DNA of 64,000 bases from Enoplosus armatus. Taxonomy: Eukaryota; Chordata; Actinopteri; Centrarchiformes; Enoplosidae. The stretch is from positions 25,126,010 through 25,190,009 of the forward strand of contig NC_092190.1 of the NCBI RefSeq assembly GCF_043641665.1. The letters run 5' to 3'. The position numbers were made by a program, and so were the translations under genes. Below the pieces are notes generated by a model. That model searched no databases and was not told the DNA's origin. It saw nothing but the letters and a program-made list of their open reading frames with translations. Numbering within the stretch: position 1 is the first letter of the stretch; the number at the start of each line of letters is the position of its first letter. Of the stretch, positions 47,084-60,699 are shown in pieces.

Positions 47084-47520
47084 TGCAGACTGTGTATAAA
47101 TACAGTTCACAGCATGATGTTCATTTAGTAAATTATGTTCCCATTTAGAGTAAAACAGACGATAAAGCAGGGTCTGCTTTAGGGCGGGGCCACCTTGTGA
47201 TTGACAAGCTGCTACCATGGCGACCTGTCAATCAGGATAGAGGCGTTCGGTTGTACTAAAAGACACTCGAGGAGTTGGCTGTTTTTCCGGTAAGAACATT
47301 TACAAGCTAACTTTGTTAGCAGCGACTTCGCAGTCAGGAGCCAGGAGCCAGGTGCTAGCAGGTTGCAGGTACAGGTAGGCCTGCAGAGTGTCCTCGGGGT
47401 TTCTGATCCCCAGCTCCACCCTCTTGTCCAAATATGGTCACTTCTGGTTTCAAAAAAACAAGATGGCGACGGCCAAAACGCCAAACTGGAGGCTTTAAAA
47501 TGGTAGTCCAACGGTGGGCG
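47084..47520 (+). mobile_element. Dispersed repeat copy B
   Basis: Same orientation and order as the core at 1159-1551, including GCATGATGTTCATTTAGTAA, TTTACAAGCTAACTTT and CTCTTGTCCAAATATGGTCA. The left end AGACTGTGTATAAA complements TTTTACAGTCTATG at the end of copy A. A 15-bp stretch (CGACCTGTCAATCAG) present here is missing from copy A. Confidence 0.65.
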
Positions 47521-48637
47521 TCATGATCTGAGACATGGAGAGGAGTCTTCAGGTGAAACAAACATCAGGAATGAGAACCTTATCAACATGATTAAGTGTC
47601 GCCCTAACCCACGATCCTGATCCTGCTCCTGTTCACATCAGACCTGATCCTCTAACACGGTCTGACGTGGTCGAACCATCCAGGATCAAGAAGGTCCAGG
47701 ATCAGCAGAACCCTTTCTCTTTTATTTTGAAAATCATCTTGATGTGTCATGAAGTCTTCCTGTCACAAAGATTTAACCTTTGAATAAACTCTGAGGAGGA
47801 GAAGTTCATGTTTCATCAGCAGAGTGGGTCGTGGCCCGGGGGGGGGGGGTCTGCCCACTTCCTGTCCCACAGTCTGTTACCCACAATCCCTCAGTGCAGC
47901 CTGAAGACTCAGCCTGACTGCAGCCGTTAGGATCTGATCTGAGACCAGAGGACGGTTGGCGGCGGCGATGTCACACTCTGTTTGTGATCTGATCGTTCGC
48001 TGCAGTTTGTCTTCCTGCAGGCGTGTCAGGACCGCAATGCATTATGGGAGTGCAGGTTCGACTGGTGCGTTCAAAGACCAACGTCTTTATTTATGAGCTG
48101 GTGCTTCCTTCTGATGGAGGAACATCACAGTGAGTTCAGGGAACAAAGCCTCTTAATTCAGAGTGCGTTCACAGCTCACAGTTAATGAACGTTTGTTACA
48201 AAGAAGACAAACAATTTTCTTTTCACATTTCAACAAAATATTAAACCGTCGGATGTTTTCAGCACAAAGAATATTGAATATAAAATTTGATTTGAGAATA
48301 AAAGTTTGAAATTAGAACCAGGAAGTCTTAAAACACACATCCCAGCAGTCTGCAGAGATGCTGAGATTTCATTGGTGCAAGTCATCGATGCAGCTGTTGA
48401 ATGAATTTGAAGAAATACAATTTGACTTTTTAGCACCAGTCAAACAAACATCAGTAAATAATTGTAGAAAATTAAAATTTGAAAGAATAACTTTAACTGA
48501 GTATAAAATGGAGCTTCTTTGTGACGAACCTGCCCATCTGCGCCCGGAGAGGGTCCAGACTACTCTGCATCTGGTCTGTTGATGCTGGGCTGGCTAACTG
48601 TGGGACCTGTTCACCTGAAGGTTAAATAAAGTCATCG

Positions 48638-48668
<31 letters not shown>

Positions 48669-49789
48669 GTCTGCAGAGAGGCAGAAATCAGCTTTTTATC
48701 ATCTGATTATCAGAGAACCTCTGAACCACAGAACAGCCTCAGATCTGACCTCGGATCAGCGTAACAACAGACCAATAAAACGTGAAGCACAGAAGAGTTT
48801 AACTTCAGAGATGTTCACTTCAGATTCATCTGTAAATCCTCTTAAATCTTAAAGAAAGCAGCAGCTGAGTGAGTGGATGATTAAACTGCTGCTGTCACAC
48901 AAACACAAGCAGGACTCAACTTTAATCACTTCAACTACATAACTGAGCGTCCTTTATCAAAGATATATTAAAGATTAGCAGAAGAGACGACGTCCCACTC
49001 TGCTCCTTTATTCACTCACTTAATGAAAACTGGAGATAAGCTCTCACTGCTGCCTGCAGCCACATCACAGCCGCAGGTCACATGACCTAATCTCATCATG
49101 GACAAAGGTACAGTTCGACACGCCGACCACGCGGCCACAGACTGTCACACTGCAGGATTTTAACGAGCAGCTGGTTGATCATTTTAACATCAAACTGGAC
49201 AAACTGGACAGACCGAGCAGTTTCTGCTGCTCTGACACAGACGAGTCCCACCGAGCCGACAACGGCCAGCTACATCTAAAAACTCACCTCAGAGCTTCTT
49301 ATTTTAGATCATGTACAGAGTACTTCTTCCGAAATTACAGTGTCATTAGTACAGTATGTACAGTATGTACTGGTACATACATGTAGGTACAAGATGTGAA
49401 GTCAGAGAATACGTAATAATCACAAAATACGACAGGACACTACACTAAATACTACAGGAGGATACACTAAATACTGTAGTGTCCAAGAGTATTTAGTAGT
49501 AGAGCTCCGTAGTATACGATATATTATACTATATTATAATATAAATCTGATGTAAAGAATTCATCTGAATATTTATGTCTTTTACAGACTTTTGACCAAA
49601 CAAACATGTCTTCCATATATAATGTGTGTATATATATATATATGTATAATGTTTGTATTGAGAGTCAGTTTCTTCTGAAGGAAGAATAAGTTCCTCTGTG
49701 AAAGTGAAAGAGAGTCACACGGAGCTGTTTCTCATTTAGAAAATGAAAAAGAATAAGAAATAAATGACTTTTTCCTTCATAAAGAGGAA

Positions 49790-50005
49790 GTCGAGAGTCT
49801 TATTTTGACTGAAGTCATTAATATTTAAATATGCAGAGCAGCTACAGAGAGCACGCTGCCATTTGTGCCTTTTAAACGTCTGCATTGGCCTCTTAAATTA
49901 AACATTAATTACTGCTCTTCATAAAGGAACAATACAGCACTGAAGCATTCTGCTTTTGCCAAGTTAATTATTTCCAATTTGCAACAAAATAAGTGTGAAC
50001 GTGTC
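49790..50005. promoter_or_regulatory. Candidate conserved noncoding block
   Basis: Unique AT-rich sequence with several TAAT cores (CATTAATATTTAAATATGC, AAACATTAATTACTGC, CCAAGTTAATTATTTCC) and no repeats or open frames. The texture resembles developmental enhancers, but conservation cannot be seen from one sequence. Confidence 0.3.
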
Positions 50006-53000
50006 AAACTGAGGATTCACTTCACAGAGATTTAAAGAAAACAGAGAAAGTTGTTCATCCAGCAGAGAGAGTTTCATCACGTCTGCCCTCAGAGGAACTT
50101 TCATTTGAAGAAATGTTTGTGATCATCTTCCTCTGGACTTTACAGCTTCTCATTAGTTCATCGCTGGACAAAGAAAGTGCAACAACACACTTCTTTTTAT
50201 TCCACGTTTCACCACAAAACAAGGTGACACGAGTTTCTGACTTTGATTAGGACATTACTATTATTATTATTATTATTATTATTATGATTACCATTATACT
50301 GCTGCTCTTTTTCACTGCTGCCGGGTTTCGGATCAGATCCAAGTGAATGAGCTAATCTATTATTTAGGGCGGGAAATCCCACAAATCACAGGAAACACAG
50401 TCAGGTTCTCCCAGGAAGTCGTCATTAGAAGACGACGAGCTGAGACGTCTCATATTGTAGAAAGTGAAACTTCCATGTCTTGCTGGACTGTAAAGCCGCA
50501 CGGTTAGCGGCCCTCTTAGCTAGGCGCTAACAGCAGCTACAGTTAGCAGCAGTTAGCAGCAGGTTCCTTCAGAATAATTCTGTGAGTAGGGAAGGCAAAG
50601 GGACTAGAATATTGTGCTCAAGTAGAAGTAAAAGTATTTGTATAAAAATGTACTCAGATAAAAGTAAAAAGTAGTAAAAATGTACTCTGAGTAAACGTTA
50701 CTGCATTACTTTTTAAAAGAGCGACTTGAAATGTAGCAAAGCTCAATACATGAGAGAAAAACCACCATGGTACTAGTTACACGTTACACAGTACACGCTA
50801 GACAGTACACAGTACACGTTACACAGTACACGTTACACGTTAAATTAACGCAGTAAATTAAAGGTTACTTCCTGTCTGTGAGTCAGTGAATCCATCAGCT
50901 ATCACTTGAAGCACAAAACACCTTTTCTGAAGATCAGCCAGCCAACAGATTCACATCCTGTCGGAGGATTTCATCTCATCTGGACGTTAGAAAGGTAACA
51001 ACATGATGATGACAATGATGATGATGATGATGGCAGGATTTACTGTTGCTTCAGACTGAGAGAGAAGAATCAAAGACAAACACATCCCATCGCGTCTTCA
51101 GTCTTTCTCAGACTAAATAAACGTTAAAGACATGGGTTCGTCTGGCAGATGCCGACGCTCGATGAGGAAAACCACATCAGACACGAGCTCTTCAGAACCA
51201 GTTAGCAATAAAATGAGAGCACGTGTTCAGATGAGAGTCCATGACGGTGCTGCACAGGTGAGCCTGTGTCCTACAGAGTCCCGAGACCCACCAGAAACCA
51301 CTACACTTTGGGTTTTGGAAAGGCCTTGAAGACGTGATAAATAACCTTCAGCATTTCTAATGTTGCAATGAATGACATATAAATGTTTTGTCATTTTCCA
51401 GATTGAATGAAAGAATGAAACACAGACGTCAGCTTTGTGATTTTCTCCCATTGAAAACATTAGTGGTAAAAAAACTTTCCTTATATGTTTTGTTTTTAAA
51501 ATTAAAATTAAATCATTATTTACTTTTAGTTTCTGAAAGACAAATGTGGCAAAAACAGCTGCTGAAACAAGTCATCTACAGAGGAGATAAGCAAAGACAC
51601 CCGGATGCGACTACGAGGACAGAGTCTGGTTACTGATCTATGTATCTAATATTTTCACGTCTGTTTATGTGGGTCAGAGGCAACTTCTTTCTTTTTCCTC
51701 CTGTTAGTGTTTTGGGCGGCAGCTCCTCTGATTCACCGCTGTAATCACCAGGAAGTAATCAGCCACCGTTAGCTTAAGACGGATTTCATTAAAGTGCTCA
51801 GGTCAGAGGCTTTGGACGATTACATCCTGCAGGATCAGGATGGTTCTCACAGGACACACTGAGCCCTGAGAACACAGACTGTCCCAGACCAGCTCCAACA
51901 AACACATGAGTTTCCTTCAGAACCTCAGGAGCTCCGAAACCACCTCCAAAAAGCACTGTCACTTCCTTGGGTCCCCTTTGGACTAGATCTAAGGATCCCG
52001 GTGTCTGTTTCGGAGCAGGTCGAAGTGTCTTAGGTCCATTTGCACTGGGTCTGACTTTCAACAGGTTCTCTTTGGATCAGGTCTAATTGTCCTCGAGTCA
52101 CTTTTGGAACAGGTTTCTTAACGTTTCTGTGTCAGGTAGGTTTTCCATGGATCTGTTTTGGGATCTTGTCCAGGGTTTTGGCCTTGTGAAGATCTCTAGC
52201 TCAGTCCAGTTCTTGAACACTTATTCACTTGTGCAGAGCAACAAAACTGACATTTATTCACATGAACAAGTTGGTCATCTCTTCTACATTTTAATGGGAA
52301 ACAACGGACATTAATTGCAGTTCCAGGCCTGCAAAGGCTGTGGTGCTGCTGGGTGTTGTGTTGTTCCTGTTTGTGGTGTTAGAGGACAACAACACAAACA
52401 CTGTTTTATATCAAACTTCACAAACATGTTGACCTTCTTCAGAGAAACAAGACTTCACCTCCGACCCTCCGACAGATCCGCGTCTGCAGGTCCTGTTGGA
52501 GGAGGATCAGACTCTGCAGTGATTACTTAGAGACAAAGGCCTGTTTTCAGAGAAGTGTTGCAGGTTAGCGGCTCCTAACGCGGTAGTGGACTCATTATTT
52601 TCTAGCCTCAGGCTCCGTTTCATCATCTTGTGGTTGTTTCGGTGGTCTCGCTGGTTGTTGTGGAGTCTGTTTTTGCAGATTGTTTGTCGGAGCGAAGAGC
52701 AGCGAGTCGCTCACAAGAATCAATTAATGATGAGAGAGGGATGCAAGCGCTGATGTCTTTGTCGCAGCGGCGAGTTGATAAAAACCAGCAGCCTTTGACA
52801 CAACACGACTGTCTGCTTTTGTTTCTTCTACAGAGGCTGGAGGGTGAGGAGGGGGGTTTGGACTTGTTTCTGTTATTTGCTTTTAACTCACTCAAACCAG
52901 ACACTTGCCTCAGACGTGCATGAAAAATTCATAAGCACTTATTCAAACTTCTGCTTCTCCTGATTATTTCGACAATGTCAAAGAAATTTCAAGTTTTATC

Positions 53001-54703
53001 AACTTCTGAGTTTCTTTAATCGATGTAGGAAATGAACAGAGAATATCATGAATTGTTTTTCGTGTTGGTACGACTGTGTATGATGACGCTGTTATAGATG
53101 GTACATTCAGTGTGTTTTAACCCTTGGTCGTACAGGATGGTACGAACATGAAGGTCAACCACAAAAAACAACTGAAGAAGAAGCCAGTAGGATTAGCAGT
53201 CAACTCAAATTCAAGATCTCTACACTTTAGCTCTGGAGATCTGTTTGACAATACATTTGCATAATAAGAAATGTTAGCATAGCAAGTGTCATGAGATAAC
53301 TTGTGATTTGACGCTATATAAATAAAACTGAATTGAATATATGAAATATTGCTTGCGTATCTCATTTTTTGGGGAAAAGTGAACCAAACATTATTAATTG
53401 GATAAAATAACTGTATACTTTTGAATATGATCAAAGCAAACACTCTTTTAAACAATAAGTGATGTGATGAACGTGGTGTGTGACTTATAAACATGTTACA
53501 AATATAGTGTTTCTCTGCCAATGACTGAATCTTCCTCTGAATGTATCTTTGGATTTGATGTTGATGTACCAACAAAATGATACGATGTGAACGTGACAGT
53601 ATGGGAGCTCCTCTGAAAAGCAGAGAAACGTTTTCCAAATTAAAATATATTTATTAATAGATATATTAATATTAATAGATTTATTTTGAGACGTTTTATT
53701 ATTATTATTGTTGAGCTATAAGGGAAAGCCTTTTGTGCAGTTCTATAACTTATTTTCCCTTGATACAATCCCTCTGACTGCTCAACGTTTAGCTTCTTTA
53801 TTGTTGGAGGTGATTTGAAAATGTTAATAAAGATACTGCTGGAAAAATAAACATAATGTGTCTGAGGCAGAGTGAGTCACATCTGAGCGGACAAACAAAG
53901 TGTATTTTTATGAAACAGCTGCAGTACGACGGCCTCTTTGTTTCCACTGAAACATGTTTCCCATCAGCTCCCAGTTAAACCTGAGAGGCGTCTGAGGGAA
54001 ACCATCTGATCTGAGATCTGACCTCCAGCAGCTCCTGTTTCTGTTTGTGTTTGTGTTCATTCCCACAGCGACGGTCGAGGCGTCGAGTCTCTCAGGTGTC
54101 AGAAAACCTCTGAGCGATGAGCTGAGATCAGTCCGAGAGTTTGTGGAAGGTGAGAGTTCCAGTGCGTCAGACGCTGCCGTCGCTGATATCTGAAGACAGG
54201 AAGTTTGATCTGAGAGAACAAGTGTTTAACAGAAACACACAGAGGGTGAGGATGATGATACCGAGAGACAGCAGCTGAGTAAATACTGTCATCCTCCTCT
54301 GACTCCCATCAGCCACCTTTCCATCGGCTGTGATAAAAGCTGATCACTGCTCAGATCTGATTTCTTTTGTTTAACTGTGGACATCATGTTTCACACACTT
54401 CATACTGAATGTGATAACTGATACAAACTCCGAAAAGTCATCACCAGCACATCAGATAGCTTTAAAGCAACTTTCTACAAACCAGTAAAATTATTGTTTA
54501 GAGGAACATTTGTGACACTCATCCTCACATTTCCAAAACCTTTTTTTTCTTTATACCACTATATACACCTGTCAGCTCTGGCTAGCTAACATGCTAGTAG
54601 CAGTGATAATGCTCAAACAGGCCACACAAAGTTAGCTCTACAGGTAGAAATGAACAGTGAGTGTCCCAAAATTTGGTTGTTAAACATGGGTTAAAAACAC
54701 AGA

Positions 54704-54744
54704 CCCCCCCCCCCCCCCACACACACACACACACACACACACAG
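54704..54744. repeat. C15 run followed by (AC)n
   Basis: A C15 run (54704-54718) is followed directly by an AC tract, at the head of the 30-bp tandem array. Confidence 0.95.
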
Positions 54745-55424
54745 GTAATGCTAGCATAAAAAGACGAAACTAAAGTAATGCTAGAATAAATAGAAAAAAC
54801 AAAAGTAACGCTAACATAAGTAGAAAAAATAAAAGAAACATTAGCATATAAAGAAAAAACTAAAGTAACGCTAGTATTAATAGAAAAAATAAAAGTAACA
54901 TTAGCATAAAAAGAAAACACTAAAGTAATGCTAGCATTAATAGAAAAAATAAAAGTAACATTAACACAAATAGAAAAAACTAAAGTAATGCTAACATAAA
55001 TAGAAAAAATAAAAGTAACATTAGCAAAAAAGAAAAAAGAAAAGTAACGCTAGCATTAATAGAAAAAATAAAAGTAACATTAGCATAAATAGAAAAAACA
55101 AAAGTAACGCTAACATAAATAGAAAAAATAAAAGTAACATTAGCATAAAAAGAAAAAAACTAAAGTAATGCTAGCATTAGTAGAAAAAATAAAAGTAACA
55201 TTAGCATAAATAGAAAAAACAAAAGTAACGCTAACATAAATAGAAAAAATAAAAGTAACATTAGCATAAAAAGAAAAAAACTAAAGTAATGCTAGCATTA
55301 GTAGAAAAAATAAAAGTAACATTAGCATAAATAGAAAAAACAAAAGTAACGCTAACATAAATAGCAGAAATAAAAGTAACGCTAGCATAAAAAGAACAAA
55401 CAAAAGTAATGTTAACATAAAAAG
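54745..55424. repeat. 30-bp tandem array with 60-bp higher-order units
   Basis: About 22 units of the type AAAAGTAACATTAGCATAAA-TAGAAAAAAC. Alternating C/T and ACG/ACA differences pair the units into 60-bp dimers in the centre. A few degenerate units continue to about 55640. Confidence 0.93.
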
Positions 55425-55429
55425 TAAAC

Positions 55430-58400
55430 GACACAGCATCACCAACACATTCTCATATTCTTGTGTGTATTGGCGTTTGTCATTTAGGCTACTGGATGCC
55501 TAAATTTCCTTTGAGATCAATAAAGTATAATCTATCTCTATCTAAAAAGTAATCTTAGCATAAAAATAAGTAATGTTAGCATAAAACTGTAATGTAAACA
55601 GTAAAAAATTGAAGTTTGCATAGAAAGAAGTAATGTTTGTAATGTTTTCTTGAGATATTTTTTTCTTGAGACATTATTTTTGTGTTGTTTTAAGGCCACG
55701 ATGCTAACATACAAGATAATTTACGACAATCAATGTAAATGTGTCGTTGTTAGCTCAAAGGCTAACCGCACCTGCGGTTCTAACACAACTAAAAACTGAC
55801 TAAATCATCAGCAGAATAGAGCAGGTGACTGAGATCAGTGCAGTAATCGTAATATTTCTACTACTGATACTCAGTTTGTTGTCACAGATTAAACCTCCAC
55901 GCTAATGATTTCTGTATTTATATTTCAGTGGGCTGAACGTGACCTTTGACCTGCAGCTTTCACTGAGTTTTGGGAGTATAGAGGACAGAACTACTGGATT
56001 TTACTGGAAGATAACGTGTGTTGTAACAAACACTATGAAATGAGACCAGGATCAGTAGACAGTCTGGTCTCCTGTTGATAACATTCCTGATGATTACCCA
56101 GCATGCTCGTCTCCACTTCCAAACAACCAGAAGTGTGTGTTTTCTTCAGCCTGCAGTTTCCTCAACATTTCCAAAGCCTGTAAGCCCCCGGAGCAGACCA
56201 CAGCTACAGAAGGTTCCTCCCTCAACGAGCAGAAACCTTCAGAAATCGATTGAAACCCTCCGTGACATGAAGCCCCGAGACGTTTGGGTGCAGTTTGATC
56301 CTGTTTCAGCTGAGCAACATGAAGCGGACAGGAAGTGTCTGAGCGGTCCGTCGGCAGACTTTCACAGCTCTGGGGGTCGATGTTGGTGGTTGATGTTGGG
56401 GGAGGGGTGGAGGCTCTAACAGCGTCATGATGCAACTACTGTTCATTTTCTGCGGAACACAATGCGGAAACATTTTAACTTCATTTAACCAACTTCATCA
56501 GTTTTGAATTATTTTATAATTATATTATCTTTTTGAACTTTCAGGGAAACAACTTTAACTTTGACCGATTTAAATGAAACAGATGAACTCTCTGCAGAGT
56601 GACATTTGTGACTTGTTCCCTTCAAACTCCAGAAACTCAACTTTTAATTTAACTTGCTGTGTTAATAATGACGACCCTTCTATTATTAATAATCTACAGA
56701 AACAGAAGCAGCTTCACTCTGATGTGTTGAGGTCAGTTTGCGGTTTGCCTCATGCAACCACTACATGTTAATGTAAAGACTTGTATTTTCTAATCTCTAC
56801 ATGGACGTTCCTGTCAAACTTAAAGACCCGAACCAGCCTCAGAGGACACATGAATGCACCATCAGCCGGTCTAAAAATATTAAAGCCATTATGTGTTTAA
56901 TCACAGTTTTATCTCTGCGAGGTTCCTTCAGATTAATCATCTCTGCCAGGCCACCAGGACAAATTAACAGCAAGTTTTCGTGCTAATTTTAACTGTAATC
57001 CGTGTGTTGATTGACAGTGTTGTCAGACCTCAGAATAACTCTGCACTCGAGTGTCCGTGCTGTTTGGATTATTTAAGATTATGTTGTAATTCCCCTTTTA
57101 ATCTGCCCTGTGTTAAGATTGGAGAGTCGCACTCGGCAATGAAGTGTTGAAAGCTTTTGATGAGATGTGGAAATCCTGATCGTCACTCTGCTGCTCTCAT
57201 GAAAAACTTTCTCTGTGAACTGATCATCAGTTTTATCAGAGATTATCTGTCTGCTGCTGCAGAGACTCATTCTGTCCAACTGTGAAGAAAAACGTGAAGA
57301 CGAGTCAAAAACAATCAGGCTGGAGATGAAATGGAGCAGGTGGTTCGTACAAAGACCAAAATATTACAAATAAGAAGCTGAACTCATAAACAGCACAAAT
57401 GTACAGCTTCATTTTGTTGGACTTTGTTTAGCAGCTGTTAAACTGTCGTCACACATCAACTAAATTTAACAAATATAAAGCAACCTTTAAAATGTGCAAA
57501 TCCTTAGTGATAATCTCTGAAAATAGGCAGTAAAAAATGTTGTTTCATTGTTGATGTAAGAAATAAAACTATTATACAGTCTGTTTACCTGTAAAGTGAT
57601 TTTATCCAAACTGGTTTTTGTGCCTTTTTCATTGAAAGTCTGAAAATCACTGAAAATATTCAGAATTCACAGTTTCATGAATTTCATGAATGAAATGTTG
57701 TGTGAAGCTTTACATGTTGATGTTAGCATGTTAGCAGCAACATGACTTCTGATTCACTCCACACGGGATTTCAACTACAGGAGGAGCTTTAACATCTATC
57801 TATTAATATCCTCATATAAAGACCTTATAGATTTGTAGTATTTATAATGTTCAATGAAATTTATTTTAATTTTAGAATTTGGCGCACTGCCATCTGCTCA
57901 TTCTGATTTTTCATGATGCAAAACTCTTCTTCTATTTTGTCCTGGCAGATTTGGTCTTCCATATTTTCACATCGTGTTTGCAGAAAATAAAAATAAAAAG
58001 TCTGAATTACATGAACACAGCGAGTGTGATGATGTAACAGGAACCAATTTATTTCCTCTCTGCTCTCCTGCTTCTTTTATTTCTCCAGTTTACAGTTGAT
58101 TCTCATGCTGCTCAGTATCAGTCTTCTCAATTAAAACTACTCTGTCTTCAGTCAGCAGGAGGAAATGTGATTTTGGAAAAATAGAAGAACTAATCAACGT
58201 AAAAGGCAACGGCCGACCCATTTAGATATTAACTGCCTGTTAACTGTGGCCTCAGCACATTCAAACTTTCAGACGATGAAGAAAAAGGAAAATGAAGGTT
58301 ACGTAAGCATGTCGACTCGTGGAGTGATCCTGTAAAACAATATCATTTCCCAGAGAGGATTAATTTCTCTGTTTCCTCGAGTTCTCAGGCAGAAAGTCAG

Positions 58401-60590
58401 ACAGAGGAAGAGAGATGAACGTTTTAATCCTTTTGATGGACTTTTTTAAAGAGGTGACAGAGGAGTTTTATCTGAAGGATGTCAAACTAAACATCAACAT
58501 GTGTTTTTAGATTGTTGATTTGAAACATTTAGTTTCTACATCCTGGTCTGACTCTTCACATCCTGTATGGGTTCCTAACTATCAGTAATAACCCTGCTAA
58601 CGCTTATAAAGGCTCATTTACACTACGGGGACCAGACGTCCTGGTTTGTCCAGGACTGTGGATGTCCAGAGTCCCGACAAATACCTGTAAAACACTAATG
58701 TTGCTGTTTTCACCACAACTAAAATGATACCATTAAAGGTTTTCCCACTCTGTAGCTGCTTGGGCAGCAGGGCCCATCTCTGTCAGCACAGCTCCATAAC
58801 ATGTAGTCCTTCAGTATCACTGACAACGAATACACGTTCACGTTCAAGAGACTCCTTAACAAGAACGTGACATAACTCACTCCCAGAGAGGAGGAGGAGG
58901 TCCCTGAGGAGATTACAATAAACTGACATTTGATATTTCCTATATGCTCATGTGACACTCCTAGGCTAACAGTTTCCCTTTGCTTCCAATCAACTTTGTG
59001 CTAAGCTAGGCTAAACAACACATACAAAGTGTTGGTTGCTTGTTCTGTTTTTAAATCCAGCAGAACTCCACTTCTAAATCTGACAATGTTGTTTCTTTCT
59101 TGTTTATTTAGTGAAAACACAAAAATTGAATTAAAAACTTTTTTAAGAAACAGTTTGGTGTTTTGGTAAATTCGGCCTGTGTGGTATTAGCCAATCATAT
59201 TTCATACTTTTAATATAATCTAAACTTTTACATGTAGATCAGCAACGATCAACCACCAGGAGGTTAAGTAGAAATACACTGTAGCTTTTAGGCTTTTTGC
59301 TAACAGTTTGCCTCTGCTTCCAGGCTTTGTGCTAAGCTAAGCTAAACATGTCTGTATGGAGAGATGAAACTGATCCTTCCATCTTGTCCTGTGTTGAACT
59401 GTTCCTGTCAGTTCTTTGATTGATGTGTGGAAGATAAATCCCATCAGAGTCTGTGTGTCTGTGTTTGTCCTCAAAATGGCTTCCTCCCCGTCGCCATGCA
59501 GAACGTCTGGTGTTCCTCAGGGACCAGAACCAGGCGTGGCCTCGTGGTCTACTCCTTACTGTCTTTCTCTTTTCCTTCTCTTCATACTGCATACTCTGCC
59601 TCTGCCTAATCTACATTGCACAGTAGACCACAGTAAATGAGGATCATGTGTGACTTATTTATTTATTTACCCGCTCAGAGTCGAGAGCTGCATGAGAGGA
59701 GCTCAGAGTCTTCAGCACCCTGAGGGGGAAAAGAATTATAAAACTGAAGATAAAAAGTATTTTCCATGAATATCAGATGACCACAGCTCTTATCACTGAT
59801 GTGGCACCAGATTACATGATGGGGAGAATTTACACTACATGGCCAAAAGTATGTGGACAGCTGAACAATGTCGCCATATGTGATAGGACATTAATCTGCT
59901 TCGTCATATTCGACAAATTATCAGTTTAAGCAGTTTTTAAAGTTAAGGGATGTTGGTTTATCTTATATTTTAAGGGATTGATATTTAGTATGAAGGGGTT
60001 TAACAGGTTTACTCAGATTTGGGACAAATTAATGGATACATTAATGGATTGTTATATGTTAAGGGGTTTTTAAGGGTTAAAATTGAGCAAAGACCATAAA
60101 AGCATCCCTGAATTTTAACCTTTATTGAACAATTAACCATGAAATACCCCTAAGGCTGAGTAGATAGTTCAGTAGGAATACCTTAATATATTCATCTATC
60201 AATTCATGTATCCATTACTTACATAAGATTGCATTAAAAGCGCCTTGACATCATAGTTAGTAGGTCAATTAATGGAATCTTAACGTAAAAAACTAAGGGA
60301 TCCAATTTCATAGTGATCATTTTCAGGGTGATGTGGTCTCTCAGTGGTTTCAAGTGGTTGCTAATTTTTTGCTAATTTGTTCAAAGTGGTGAAGTAGTTG
60401 CTATGTTCAAAGTGTTTTTGAAATTGTTTCTAATGTGATGTTGCTGAGTTGTTGAACGTAGTTGCTGAGTTGTTGAACGTGGTTGCTGAGTTGTTGATCG
60501 TAAATGTATAGACTCAAACAAAAAGAATCCCTCTGCCTGTGTTTTCTTATTTTGTTGTGTTCGGGATGTTTCTGGGCGTCGACCTTTGGG
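55430..60590. other. Intergenic; dispersed repeats and possible regulatory blocks
   Basis: Repeat fragments related to 10540-10690 lie at 58960-59030 and 59216-59350. A mariner-like terminal fragment lies at 59832-59866 (CTACATGGCCAAAAGTATGT). A 29-bp tandem (GTTGCTGAGTTGTTGAACGT) spans about 60440-60505. Blocks at 56850-57020 and 58190-58400 are unique and AT-rich. No exon is supported. Confidence 0.5.
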
Positions 60591-60611
60591 CAGTGGGTGT
60601 GTGGCCCCCAG

Positions 60612-60680
60612 CCAATAACAGCGCACAGGGTGTGAGGGCGGGACTCTATAAAAAGGTAGCAATCAGGTGTCAGATTGTGA
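60612..60680 (+). promoter_or_regulatory. Orphan core-promoter-like arrangement
   Basis: CCAAT (60612-60616), a GC box GGGCGGG (60636-60642) and TATAAAA (60647-60653) are in textbook order on the plus strand, predicting a start near 60678. The downstream sequence is GA-rich and leader-like (GAGCAGCATCCGAGAGGAAG). No exon or long frame follows within the window that I can assign. Confidence 0.4.
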
Positions 60681-60699
60681 GCAGCATCCGAGAGGAAGC

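Larger units (their letters stand above)
44110..54700. other. Long intergenic stretch; candidate regulatory blocks, repeats, no gene
   Basis: It contains a G15 run at 44772-44786, a G12-type run near 47837, (AAT)n at 46946-46979, (CAT)n at 48637-48669 and (ATT)n at 50255-50285. An AAGTACTTTTAC-type copy lies at 45440-45800 and a repeat copy at 47084-47520. Non-repetitive, motif-rich blocks sit at 44820-45260, 46440-46560 and 49790-50005. No coding exon is supported on either strand. Confidence 0.5.

Noticed and set aside
52623..52923. Opposing frames of about 95 codons
   Set aside because: Both strands are open over the same stretch with no homology or signals.
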